A DNA stretch of 64,000 bases from contig JACDZG010000024.1 in the NCBI GenBank assembly GCA_013426805.1, positions 1 through 64,000 of the forward strand. The letters run 5' to 3'. The stretch comes from Chromatiaceae bacterium (GTDB lineage: Bacteria; Pseudomonadota; Gammaproteobacteria; Chromatiales; Chromatiaceae). Both the position numbers and the translations under genes were made by a program. The notes beneath the pieces are model-generated. The model worked only from the letters and a program-made list of their open reading frames with translations. It searched no databases and was not told the origin of the DNA. Positions 30,194 through 39,106 of the stretch are shown piece by piece (within the stretch, counting starts at the first letter, position 1; every line of letters starts with the position of its first letter).

Positions 30194-30945
30194 ATGGCCT
30201 CCTTCCCCGTCCGTCTGGCGCTGTTACTGGTGACCCTGGTCATCCTGACGGTTGGCTTACTCAGCCTGCGTCCGGCGGCGGTGGAACCAATCCGCATCGG
30301 GGCTGTACATGCCTTATCCGGCGTCATGGCCGAGAGCGAGCGCGGACTGGTCGATGCGCTGCAACTTGCCGTGGATGAGATCAACCGGGACGGCGGACTG
30401 CTGGAGCGCCGCGTGGAATTGATGGTTGCCGACAGCCGCTCGGATTGGACGGTGGCCGCGAACCAAGTCGAGCGGTTGATCCTGAAAGACGGTGTCAGTG
30501 CCCTATTCGGCTGCTGGACCTCGGCCTGCCGCCAGGCCGTCCGACCGGTGGTGGAAGAACACCATCACCTGCTGTTTTACCCGCTGCAATATGAGGGTCT
30601 GGAACAGTCGCCCAACATTGTTTACATGGGTTCGGCGCCCAACCAGCAGATCATCCCGGGCACCCCGATCCAGCGCAGATCAATCGCTCGATCGGACGCA
30701 TGAGTGTGGATGGCCCGTCCGGCATCGTCGCGGTGGACGCCGCCACCCGTCACCTGTGGCGGCGGGTTTATGTGGGGCGGGCGCGGGAAGACGGGCAGTT
30801 CGAGGGCACCGAGATCTCCGAGGCACCCGTCCGCCCGGTACCCTTTCCGCCCTACCGCGGCCGCGACGAATGGCTCGAACTGGTTCGTACACTGCTGACC
30901 GCGGCAGATCCGCACCGTCCCAAGAAAGCCGGGGGGGTGTGGTGA
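30194..30945 (+). pseudogene. UrtA/AmiC-like periplasmic binding protein with the middle deleted
   Basis: The N-terminal part (30194 to about 30660) reads MASFPVRLALLLVTLVILTV, a signal anchor, then IRIGAVHALSGVMAESERGL, CWTSACRQAVRPVVEE, HHLLFYPLQYEGLEQSPNI and GSAPNQQIIPG, like urea or short-chain-amide binding proteins. The C-terminal part in another frame (about 30670-30945) reads MSVDGPSGIVAVDAATRHLW. Full-length relatives are about 400 residues; about 150 central residues are missing here, and the frame changes at the join near 30665. It precedes the sensor gene and probably supplied its ligand-binding input. Confidence 0.75.
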
Positions 30946-33150
30946 AACCGCTCAGCCTGCGGCTGCGTCTCGCCCTTGGCTTCCTGATCGTCGCCCTGCT
31001 CCCGCTGGCTGGTTTGGCCTGGTTTTACCTGTTTACCTTCGAGCAGGCGCTGACCGCGGCGGCGTTGCAGAACATCGCCTCGATTGCCGACAAGAAATCC
31101 GACCAGATCAACAGTTACATCAGCGAACGCCTGGCCGATGCGCGCTCATTCGCCGGCCAGGATCAGGTGCGCGCGGCCTTGCCGACACTCACCGCGGACT
31201 TTCGCAGCGGCGGCCTCGCCGCGACCCGCGACACGGCCGCGCATTACCGCTCGCCATTCGCGACACTGAGCGAACAAGGCGAATACCATGACGTACTGCT
31301 GATCGACGACCAGGGCAATGTCGTCTTCTCGCTGCGCGCCGAGGCCGATCTGGGTACCAACCTGCTGGATGGTCCGTATCGCGAGAGCGGGCTGGCCGCC
31401 GGCTTTCGCCAGGCCATGACCTTTCTGCACATCGATCTGAGCCGATTCGCGCCCTACGCGCCATCCGGCAATGCGATTGCCGCCTTCATCGTCGCACCGC
31501 TGCTGGACCATGGTCGACCGATCGGCGCCCTGGCGCTCCAGGTCAATCTGGCCACTTTGATGCCGGTGGTGGCGGATCGCACGGGGCTCGGCCGCACTGG
31601 CGAGACCGTCTTGGCAGTGCAAGATGAGCCGGGCGTTCGTTATACCATCCCACTGGCGCGGATGTCCGATGCGCCTTTCACCAAAGTGATTCCGCTCGCA
31701 CAGGCTGCCGAGCCGATGCGCCGCGCACTGACCGGCAATCAAGGCCGGGGGCTGGTGCACGACTATGCCGGTCGCGAGGTCGCCGCCAGTTGGCATTATT
31801 TGCCGGCACTGGGTTGGGGAATGGTGGTCAAGATCGACACCGACGAGGTATTGGCGCCCACGCCACCCAACGGACGACCGTGCTGGCATTCGCGTTTTTC
31901 ATGCTGCTGTCGGCCGGCGCGGCCCATAGTCTCGGGCGCCGCTTCATGCGCACCGAGACCGCGCTCGGCCGGTCGCTTGAGCAGTTGCGCGATGCGCAAC
32001 GCATCGCGCGGCTCGGCAGTTGGCAGCTCAACCTCAAGACCCGCCAACTGAATTGGTCGGACGAGGTTTTCCGTATCTTCGAACTGGACCCGACCCGCTT
32101 CGGCGCCAATTATCAGAGCTTTCTCGATGCCGTCCATCCGGATGACCGGGAACGCGTCAACCTGGCGTACCAAGCCTCGCTCACCAGCCGGGAAGCGTAT
32201 TCAATCTCCCATCGCCTGCTGTTTGCCGATGGTCGGATCAAGCATGTCCATGAGCACGGCGAGACCCTCTATGCGCCGGACGGCACCCCGCGGGTCTCGC
32301 GCGGTACGGTGCAGGACATCTCCGAACTGCGCCGCGCCGAGGACGCTTTACAACTCTATGCCAACATTTTCGAGCACAGCGGCGAGGCGATTCTGGTCAC
32401 CGACCACGACAATCGGATCATTGCCATCAATCCGGCTTTCTCCCGGCAGACCGGCTATCGCCTGGAAGATGTCGCCGGACAAAATCCCAGGCGCTGATCC
32501 GCTGGCGGCATCCGCGACGTGGTCTGGTCCAACCAGCCAAATTCATCCCCATCACTGAAGAGACCGCATTGATCCAAACCATCGGGGACTGGGTACTGGA
32601 CAAAGCCTGCCGCCGTTTCGCGCGGTGGAAGGCGGCTGATATCGGCCCCAGCCGCGTCGCGGTGAACGTATCGGCCCAACAGTTGAGCGACCCCGCCCTG
32701 GTCACCAAGGTAGCTGCCGTGCTGCAACGCTATGGTCTGCGGGACAACGAACTGGAGCTTGAAATCACCGAATCGGTGGCGATGAGCGATCCGGTCAGCG
32801 CCGGCAAGACGCTGCAAGCCTTGCGCAGCTTCGGAGTGACGCTGGCAATCGACGATTTCGGCACCGGCTACTCATCGCTGGCCTACCTGAAGCGCCTGCC
32901 GATCCAGGTGCTGAAACTCGACCGTGAGTTCGTGCGCGACATCGAAAGCGACGAGAACGACGCCGCGATCAGCGCCGCGACCCTCGCCCTGGCCCATGGC
33001 CTGGGTCTGATCGTGGTCGCCGAGGGCATCGAAACGGAAGGCCAGAGCCGGTTCCTGAAGGCGCATGGATGTGACCTCTTGCAGGGGTATCTTTACGGAA
33101 GGCCGGCGCCCGCCGACGCCTGGACCGAGCGTTGGACCGCAGATCGGTAA
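30942..33150 (+). pseudogene. dCache-PAS-(GGDEF lost)-EAL membrane signalling protein, multiply broken
   Basis: A GTG start at 30942 begins MKPLSLRLRLALGFLIVALL, followed by a dCache-type extracellular sensor (FEQALTAAALQNIASIADKK, YHDVLLIDDQGNVVFSLRAE). One missing base near 31860 shifts to the frame with the second membrane helix (VLAFAFFMLLSAGAAHSLGR), a PAS domain (FRIFELDPTRFGANYQSFL) and a second PAS start (ILVTDHDNRIIAINPAFSRQ). At about 32490 the sequence jumps from GQNP straight to ALIRWRHPRRGLVQPAKF, inside an EAL domain (ELEITESVAMSDP, IDDFGTGYSSLAYLKRLPIQ, VVAEGIETEGQ). The whole GGDEF domain and the EAL motif start are gone. It would have been a cyclic-di-GMP enzyme and is now inactive. 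Confidence 0.82.
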
Positions 33151-33195
33151 GCGCGCGAATAATCCGATGGATGGTCTCCCGGACCGGAGTGTTTT

Positions 33196-33906
33196 TCACA
33201 GCAATTCGGGCGCTCCGTCTTTGAGAACTTGCTGGGCGACAGGACCGAAGAACTGGCGGGTTATGGAAAAGAATTGGCTCAGGCGTCCATTGGTCGGCAA
33301 CAGGTCCACCGCCGCCAGATGATAGACACTTTGATCGTCGTCCAGGTGCTGCTGCAACAAGCTGTTGAGTTCATCCCACCAGCGTCTGCGGCGATTGACG
33401 AGAAAAGGACTATTCAAATTCAGCAGATCACGCGGGTATCGCGCTTTGTCTTGCTCAGCCGGATCGAGCCCGTTAGCCGGCTCAACCCGTCCATCCGAGA
33501 AATAGGCGAAAAATCGTGAGCAATCAGGGTTGAGACAGGACAAAAACAACTGGCCGTCGTAATCGCTACCTTTGGCGTGCCCACCAAAGACCTCTTCAGT
33601 ACGCAATGCCTGAAGGCCAACATCCGATAGAGCGCTGACAACAAGATTAGCGTATAAAAATGTGTCTGCAGGAAACTGACTCTTGGGCCTTACATGCTCG
33701 ATGTGATAATCCATTCCCTCTCGATCGGAACGAATCTCGGAATAGGCACATAACCTAAACTGTTCGCACAAGAGCAGATCTTTGATCTCGCGTTTGTGTC
33801 GGAAGCTCGACCAGCGTCTCTTGGCGTCGCTGGCTGTTGTTGGCGGTCTTTCGTTTGCCTTACTAAGATAACAGATTCTCTCCCCCTGCTTCTTAATCGG
33901 CCTCAT
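33196..33906 (-). CDS. ptuB: PtuB-like HNH nuclease (TIGR02646 type), Septu defence
   Basis: The 236-aa protein has the HNH-type core LCAYSEIRSDREGM, YHIEHVRPKSQFP (HIEHxxPKS) and a C-terminal helical region. In Septu systems PtuB is the nuclease that associates with the PtuA ATPase and cuts DNA or RNA during phage infection. Its ATG overlaps the end of the ATPase frame (ATGA at 33903-33906), so the two are one operon. The nuclease itself looks intact even though the ATPase frame is broken. Confidence 0.85.
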   Translation of the reverse strand: MRPIKKQGERICYLSKANERPPTTASDAKRRWSSFRHKREIKDLLLCEQFRLCAYSEIRSDREGMDYHIEHVRPKSQFPADTFLYANLVVSALSDVGLQALRTEEVFGGHAKGSDYDGQLFLSCLNPDCSRFFAYFSDGRVEPANGLDPAEQDKARYPRDLLNLNSPFLVNRRRRWWDELNSLLQQHLDDDQSVYHLAAVDLLPTNGRLSQFFSITRQFFGPVAQQVLKDGAPELL

Positions 33907-35302
33907 CGCTTGAGCGCCTCCTGACGCTTGATGCTCCGCTCGATGCGTTGGAGCTGTGGATGATCCCGGCGCAGTTGATTCTGCAAGCGATGAAGCAACC
34001 TGTGCGCCTCAACTGTTGCGTATTGACCTTGATCCACCAGTTCGACCAGGCGCTGGAGGTCCGGCCGCTCCTTGATCGGCGGCTGAGGATCGACCATCAT
34101 GATGCTTTCCAGTACGTCACTGCTGATCTCACCATACGAGCATACGAGGCTGCAAGTGGAATGCTTGCAACATAGTCTCCCTTGCTGTTCTTCCCCAAGG
34201 TGCGAATGCGCCCTTTATGGATCGATGTCAGGACCTGTGGGCTGTGGGTGGTGACAATAAACTGAATTTTCGGAAACGCCTCCTGGAAGTTACCGACAAC
34301 CACTTGCTGCCATTGCGGATGCAGATGCATGTCGATTTCATCGATCAGCACAATACCTTCAGTCTTAAGCGGCGCATCGGCAACCAGATGCGGGTTCAGG
34401 CGGACGCAGCGATAAGCGATATCGCCGGCCATGGCGATCAGGTTACGCTGACCGTCGCTGAGCTGATCAACCTTCAGCTCGCCCAGATCGGGATGCGACA
34501 TGACCAGTGTCTGATGCGTTGGGCTGTACCGTAGCCCCGCCCAACCAGAGCTTGCCATGATTTTATCAACCGAGCCGGAAACAGCCGCGAGGATCTCGCT
34601 GTATGGAGTGCTGGTTTTATACAAACCCTGAAATCCCAGGCGCTCCAGCGTCTTCGTCTTTTGCTCAAAGTCGGCGGCATAATTCGAGAAGAACCAGTCC
34701 AAGAAAGAACCATAATCGGACGCGGAGTCCAGACAGCCTAGATAAGCGTAGGTGCGGGAGAAAATAGATCCCTTAGACTCGCGGTTGAGCGTCAGTTTAC
34801 GCCGCTTCCAAAGTCGACCAGTGCCGTAATACGCAAGAATTGGAAGTCTCAACTCCTTGCTATCCTCACTGTCGTTTTCGTCATTCAGTCTGATTCTAGA
34901 CTGATAGGCAGACCCTATCTCGATCAAGGGCCTAGCGTCTCTAATTGTCGTCTTCGAGCCTGCACTGACTTTTTCGCGGGAACGCGACCAGGCAACTTCG
35001 CGGCCATCAATGATGGCGCTGGCGGATATCACTGAAGGTAGCCTTGGCTCCATACTCCGACGAGTTGCATCCCCCGTCGGAGAGGTCATTACATCATTGA
35101 TGTCAATGCCGGAACCCGTCATCGTGCCGGAGACAACATCGAAAGCACTCACATAGGGCCACAAGGCGATGCGAATCGCATCAAGAACAGCAGTCTTGCC
35201 CTGACCGTTGGGCGCCACAAGCACGCTCAGTTGTTCATCCAGTGTAACCGTGAGGTCATCGAAACACCGGAAATTCTCTAACCTTATCCGGGCCAGCTTC
35301 AT
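33903..35302 (-). pseudogene. ptuA: PtuA-like SMC/ABC-type ATPase, frameshifted by an 8-bp tandem duplication
   Basis: From the ATG at 35302 the protein starts MKLARIRLENFRCFDDLTVT. Walker A is VAPNGQGKTAVLDAI, signature DQLSDGQRNLIAMAG, Walker B GIVLIDEIDMHLHP, H-loop FIVTTHSPQVLTS. The frame stops at 34097 after a shift. The family-like C-terminus YGEISSDVLESIMMVDPQPP follows in another frame down to 33903. Removing one of two adjacent CATACGAG copies (34133-34148) restores one 463-aa frame that ends overlapping ptuB. In its present state the protein lacks its last about 75 residues, probably inactivating the system. Confidence 0.88.
34133..34148. repeat. Tandem duplication CATACGAG x2 in ptuA
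   Basis: Two exact 8-bp copies at 34133-34140 and 34141-34148. Loss of one copy repairs the ATPase frame. Such a duplication can arise and revert by slippage, so it may act as a reversible switch. Confidence 0.95.
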
Positions 35303-35469
35303 AGTGGCTGCTCTTGATCCGATGGCTGCGACAGGTGCGTCCTGCGCGATCGATCGGGGTGGGCAACCTCGCACTTCGTAGATGCCCACTCAGTCAATGT
35401 TCCATCCATCGTATTGATAGATTCCAGCTCCGCTTGAGTTAGATCACTGCGCTGAAAGCGCTTACCCAT
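35299..35469 (-). CDS. Possible 56-aa protein between porin and ptuA
   Basis: The ORF begins MGKRFQRSDLTQAELESINT then MDGTLTEWAS. Its ATG overlaps the stop codon of the porin gene (TGATG) and its stop overlaps the ATG of ptuA (ATGA). The segment TQAELESINTMDGTLTEWAS is reminiscent of the toxin-binding part of small antitoxins. The C-terminal half is basic and unremarkable. It may translationally couple ptuA. There is no strong ribosome site. Confidence 0.4.
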   Translation of the reverse strand: MGKRFQRSDLTQAELESINTMDGTLTEWASTKCEVAHPDRSRRTHLSQPSDQEQPL

Positions 35470-36917
35470 CAAAAAGCCACGACCACTTCAGCGCGCAGGA
35501 AATAGGACTCATCCCGACGGTTACGGGCGTAGAAGTCGCCCGGCGCCAGATACTCCGCGACCAGGTGTCCGGAGAGGTACTTGTTGAACTTGGTCTTGAC
35601 CCAGCCGGTGAATAAATGGCCGCGGAAGTTACCGTCGTGGCTGATGTTGTAGAATTGGCTGGCGGTGCGGACGCTTTGCTGATCGGCCCACAGGGCGTGG
35701 TAGTCCAGCAACACCTCGGTGGTCGGATGGACCTTGGCCAGCCAGCCGACATTGAGGCGGACCAAATTGGTTGCCTGGCCGACCCGGCTGTCCAGCGGCC
35801 ATTGATAGATCATCAGCTCGCTCCACTGCGGCCAGCGCCCCCAGAGCGGATCGAATGACTCGTTGGTCTTGCTGTCCGGATCGTCACCCGTGAGGTATTC
35901 CAGGTCCGCGTGCACGCGGTTGGCCAATGAGTCGTTGAAGGCATAGGTAAGACGCCCGTTGAAACCGAAGGCTGAGATATTCTGACGCGGCGCCCCCAAG
36001 GTGACGCGGTTCGCGCCCCACTCGCCCGCCGCCTCGGCCCTCAGGTTCCAGTTCGGCGTGAGCTTGGAGTCGATGCGGGCACCCACGGCATACACCTGTC
36101 CGTCGTCCGACGGCGAGGGGAAGGGATAGCCGTTGTTCACCCGCATGTTGTTCATGGTGTAGTTCGGATCATTGCCCTTGTAGATGAAATAGCCATCCAG
36201 GTCGGTATCCTTGAGCAATGACTTGTTGCGGGCATAGAGAATGCCGCCGACCTCGTACTGCTCGGTCTGATCCTCGATCGTGCCGTTCAATGGCGTGGGA
36301 AAGCGGTCCGTGTTGGGGTAGTTGTTGATATAGATCAGGTCGAAGGTGGTCTTGATCGCGTCCGCCGCGTAGGTCGCCCGCGCGGCATCCATATAGATGG
36401 TGCGCGACCCGTCGATCGGCGTACCGTCCAGCACCAGCCAGCCGTTGCCGAGGACGAGATCCTGACGCCCGGCCTTGAGTGAAAGCCCGCTGTCGAAGAT
36501 CTTCTTGAAGTCCAAGGTCAGCGCATCGAACAGGATACCGCCGCTGTACCACTTCTCGAATCCGTAACCGGGCGCAAAGGCACTCTCCGGGGGCAGCGTG
36601 TAATGACGGCCTTCCCACATCAACCGGGCGGCCAGCGCGAAATGCTCGCTGGGGGCATATTGACCCCAACCGCGAAAACGGTAACGCTGAAAGACGCGGT
36701 TGGCAGTGGGGTTCTGGTTGCCCGTGACATTTCCCGTGGGCGTCAGGATCTGTTCGTTGAGCCCGATGTGACCGACGTACTCCTCGCGCAGGCGCATATC
36801 GGCCCCCGCACTGAATGCACCCCAGGTTTGATCGGCGCTAGCCGGCGTGATCGCCATGGTGCCGAGTGCAACCACTGCGATGGCCGCGGCGGCGGCTCGG
36901 GTTGTATTAGAGTTCAT
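35469..36917 (-). CDS. Outer-membrane porin of the alginate-export (AlgE-like) family
   Basis: The 482-aa protein has a signal peptide (MNSNTTRAAAAAIAVVALGT, ending ITPASA) and a beta-barrel pattern of alternating hydrophobic residues. It has blocks typical of the alginate-export-domain porins (RYRFRGWGQYAP, LKAGRQDLVLGNGWLVLDG, TFDLIYINNYP) and ends with the aromatic FLRAEVVVAF needed for barrel assembly. The start at 36917 follows AGGTGG and overlaps the upstream small gene by 11 bases. It is third in an operon with a sodium/solute symporter, suggesting it admits that symporter's substrate through the outer membrane. Confidence 0.85.
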   Translation of the reverse strand: MNSNTTRAAAAAIAVVALGTMAITPASADQTWGAFSAGADMRLREEYVGHIGLNEQILTPTGNVTGNQNPTANRVFQRYRFRGWGQYAPSEHFALAARLMWEGRHYTLPPESAFAPGYGFEKWYSGGILFDALTLDFKKIFDSGLSLKAGRQDLVLGNGWLVLDGTPIDGSRTIYMDAARATYAADAIKTTFDLIYINNYPNTDRFPTPLNGTIEDQTEQYEVGGILYARNKSLLKDTDLDGYFIYKGNDPNYTMNNMRVNNGYPFPSPSDDGQVYAVGARIDSKLTPNWNLRAEAAGEWGANRVTLGAPRQNISAFGFNGRLTYAFNDSLANRVHADLEYLTGDDPDSKTNESFDPLWGRWPQWSELMIYQWPLDSRVGQATNLVRLNVGWLAKVHPTTEVLLDYHALWADQQSVRTASQFYNISHDGNFRGHLFTGWVKTKFNKYLSGHLVAEYLAPGDFYARNRRDESYFLRAEVVVAF

Positions 36918-37077
36918 CTTCCACCTTCTGTTCTTCAATAGCCCAGGCACGGTCCTCCGGGGTCACCTCATCGACGGCGGCGTTACGCCGCAGGATGCCG
37001 TAAAGGACGCTGACCGCGGTAACCGCGATGCAGCCCAGAAAGGCGGCCAGGACCAGGGGATCAGCGATACCGAGCAT
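36907..37077 (-). CDS. Symporter small accessory protein, 56 aa
   Basis: The sequence MLGIADPLVLAAFLGCIAVT then AVSVLYGILRRNAA makes one transmembrane helix, followed by an acidic tail (VTPEDRAWAIEEQKVEDEL). This organisation, next to a sodium/solute symporter, matches the known family of small accessory proteins of SSS transporters. CGGAG precedes the ATG. It starts 24 bases after the symporter and overlaps the porin start by 11 bases. Confidence 0.8.
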   Translation of the reverse strand: MLGIADPLVLAAFLGCIAVTAVSVLYGILRRNAAVDEVTPEDRAWAIEEQKVEDEL

Positions 37078-37100
37078 GGGGTGTCTCCGGTCGGTTCAGA

Positions 37101-38954
37101 CTAACGGGTTGTGGCTTGGGGAGCCGCGTACTGGGGAAAGCACCGACGCAGATGCTGCGGATCGGACGGCTTGGTAACAGCACTGACCAGGATCAGGGTG
37201 AGCATCGCCAGCGGCAGCGCGATGATGATCGGGTCCACCGACGGCCAATTGGGATAATCCGCCAGGAGGCTGGTCTTGCCGCCGGTGACCAGCTGCACCA
37301 GCCCGATGGCGCTCGCCTCCTTGGCCTTGACCAGCAGGAGCCAGAACAACGAGACCAGCATCCCCACCGTCATTGAGGTCAGTGCTCCGATACGGGTCGC
37401 ACGCCGCCAGAAGAGGCCGCCGAGATAGGCCGGCAGGAAGCTCGCCGCACACAAACCAAAGAAGATCGCGGTGAACCGGGCAACCACATAATCCTGACGC
37501 ACCGTGTAACTGATGGTCACGGCCACCAGCAGCCCGATCACGATGGCGATGCGCATGACCAGCAGGCTCGGCTCGGTGCCGTGCTGACCGGTGATGCGCT
37601 CATAGAGATCGCGCCCGGCAGCCGTCCCGATGGTGTGGAACTGACTCGACATGGTACTCATGGCCGCCGCCAACAGGGCCAGGAAGAACACCAGCCCGAA
37701 CCAGCGCGGCAGGGCCGTGCTGATGAAGGTCGGGATGATCTGGTCGGCGTCACCCTTGGCATAGACCACCGTGGGTGCACGCCCGCTGACCAGATCCAGG
37801 GGGGCGCCCTGGGCATCCTGAGCCGACTGATGCGCAGAAACCACCATCGGCGCCGTCGCCGGCTGATTGGTCTTGGGGTTGATGACGGGCTCCCAGCGGC
37901 CGGGTGATGTTTCCTTCATCAGCTCCACCAGTGCATGACCGCGTTCCGCATCGATCTCCTTGACCACCTGACCCTTGAGCAGGGGTCCATGCTGGGCGAA
38001 CCAGGCGTTGGACAGGCTGCCCACGGCGAAGGGGGTACCGGTCATGAAAAGGATGAAAACCGCACCGATCGGCACGGCCCGATCCAACTCGCGGCGACTG
38101 CGCACCGTCATGAAACGCACCACCAACTGGGGTTGGGCCACGACGCCGATGCCGACCCCCAGGATGATGGCCGTGATCACGGTCCACCACAGGTCATAGC
38201 CGGTCGCCCCCCAGCCGAACTTCGGCATGGCGGTCCAGCCCTGGTGACCCATGGCCTGCAGGGGCGCCGGCACCAGGTCGGCCATCCCGGTCAGGTACTG
38301 GTGCGCCGCACTGACTCCGCCCAGGCTCGTGTAGGCGAAGAGCAGCAGATAAGCCATGGCCAGGATCATGATGAGCCCCTGGAAGGTGTCGGTGTACATC
38401 ACCGCCTTGAGCCCGCCGGGAATCACATAGGCCGCGGTGATCAGGGCGAACACCAGCAGCGCCACCTCGAAATCCACCCCGAACTGGGTAGCGGCAAAGA
38501 CGGCGCCGCCGGTCATCACCGCCGCCGAGTAGAGCGGCATGAAGAGGAAGATCAGCAGCCCGGCGAAGATCTGAATCCCTTTGCTCTGGTAGCGCGCACC
38601 CAGCAGTTCCGGGAAGGTGTGGGCGCCGAGGTGGTGCCCCAGGCGCCGGGTCGGCTCACCGAGCAGGGTGAAGGCCAGCAGAATGCCCACCCCGATATTG
38701 AGAAAGGTCAGCCACAGCAGACTCATGCCGAACAGCCCGGCGACCCCGCCGAAACCCACGATAGCCGCGGTGGAGATGAAGGTGGCCCCGTAGGACACCG
38801 CCATAATGATCGGGTGGACCGAGCGCCCGCCGACCAGATAGTCCGCCCCGGTCCGTGTGCGCTGGTAGCCGAGCCAGCCCAAATAGACCGTGGTCAGCAG
38901 ATAACCCAGGATAACGACAATATCGACCCAACCCACCGCAGAATGCCCCGTCAT
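37101..38954 (-). CDS. Sodium:solute symporter (SSS family), full length
   Basis: The 617-aa transporter starts MTGHSAVGWVDIVVILGYLL after GGAGG and has about 13 membrane helices. SSS marks include SYGATFISTAAIVGFGGVAG, PELLGARYQSKG, GGLKAVMYTDTFQGLIMILA, FFLALLAAAMSTMSSQFHTI and YVVARFTAIFFGLCAASFLP. A hydrophilic loop of about 90 residues (KGQVVKEIDAERGHALVELM through VVYAKGDADQIIPTF) is inserted between helices, as in a subgroup of these carriers. The substrate is unknown; organic acids are common for relatives. A paralogue lies directly upstream. Confidence 0.9.
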   Translation of the reverse strand: MTGHSAVGWVDIVVILGYLLTTVYLGWLGYQRTRTGADYLVGGRSVHPIIMAVSYGATFISTAAIVGFGGVAGLFGMSLLWLTFLNIGVGILLAFTLLGEPTRRLGHHLGAHTFPELLGARYQSKGIQIFAGLLIFLFMPLYSAAVMTGGAVFAATQFGVDFEVALLVFALITAAYVIPGGLKAVMYTDTFQGLIMILAMAYLLLFAYTSLGGVSAAHQYLTGMADLVPAPLQAMGHQGWTAMPKFGWGATGYDLWWTVITAIILGVGIGVVAQPQLVVRFMTVRSRRELDRAVPIGAVFILFMTGTPFAVGSLSNAWFAQHGPLLKGQVVKEIDAERGHALVELMKETSPGRWEPVINPKTNQPATAPMVVSAHQSAQDAQGAPLDLVSGRAPTVVYAKGDADQIIPTFISTALPRWFGLVFFLALLAAAMSTMSSQFHTIGTAAGRDLYERITGQHGTEPSLLVMRIAIVIGLLVAVTISYTVRQDYVVARFTAIFFGLCAASFLPAYLGGLFWRRATRIGALTSMTVGMLVSLFWLLLVKAKEASAIGLVQLVTGGKTSLLADYPNWPSVDPIIIALPLAMLTLILVSAVTKPSDPQHLRRCFPQYAAPQATTR

Positions 38955-39106
38955 GGGTGCCTCCGTTTGTTTATCGTGATGACTGCCCAAGCGGGCGGCG
39001 GAAGAATACCCCAGGTTAACCTCTCTTTTTCTAGATCCAGCACAGTTAGATTGCAGATTTATGACGCGGCGAACAGACAAAGTGGCTGAAACCTGCTGGA
39101 TCCGAG

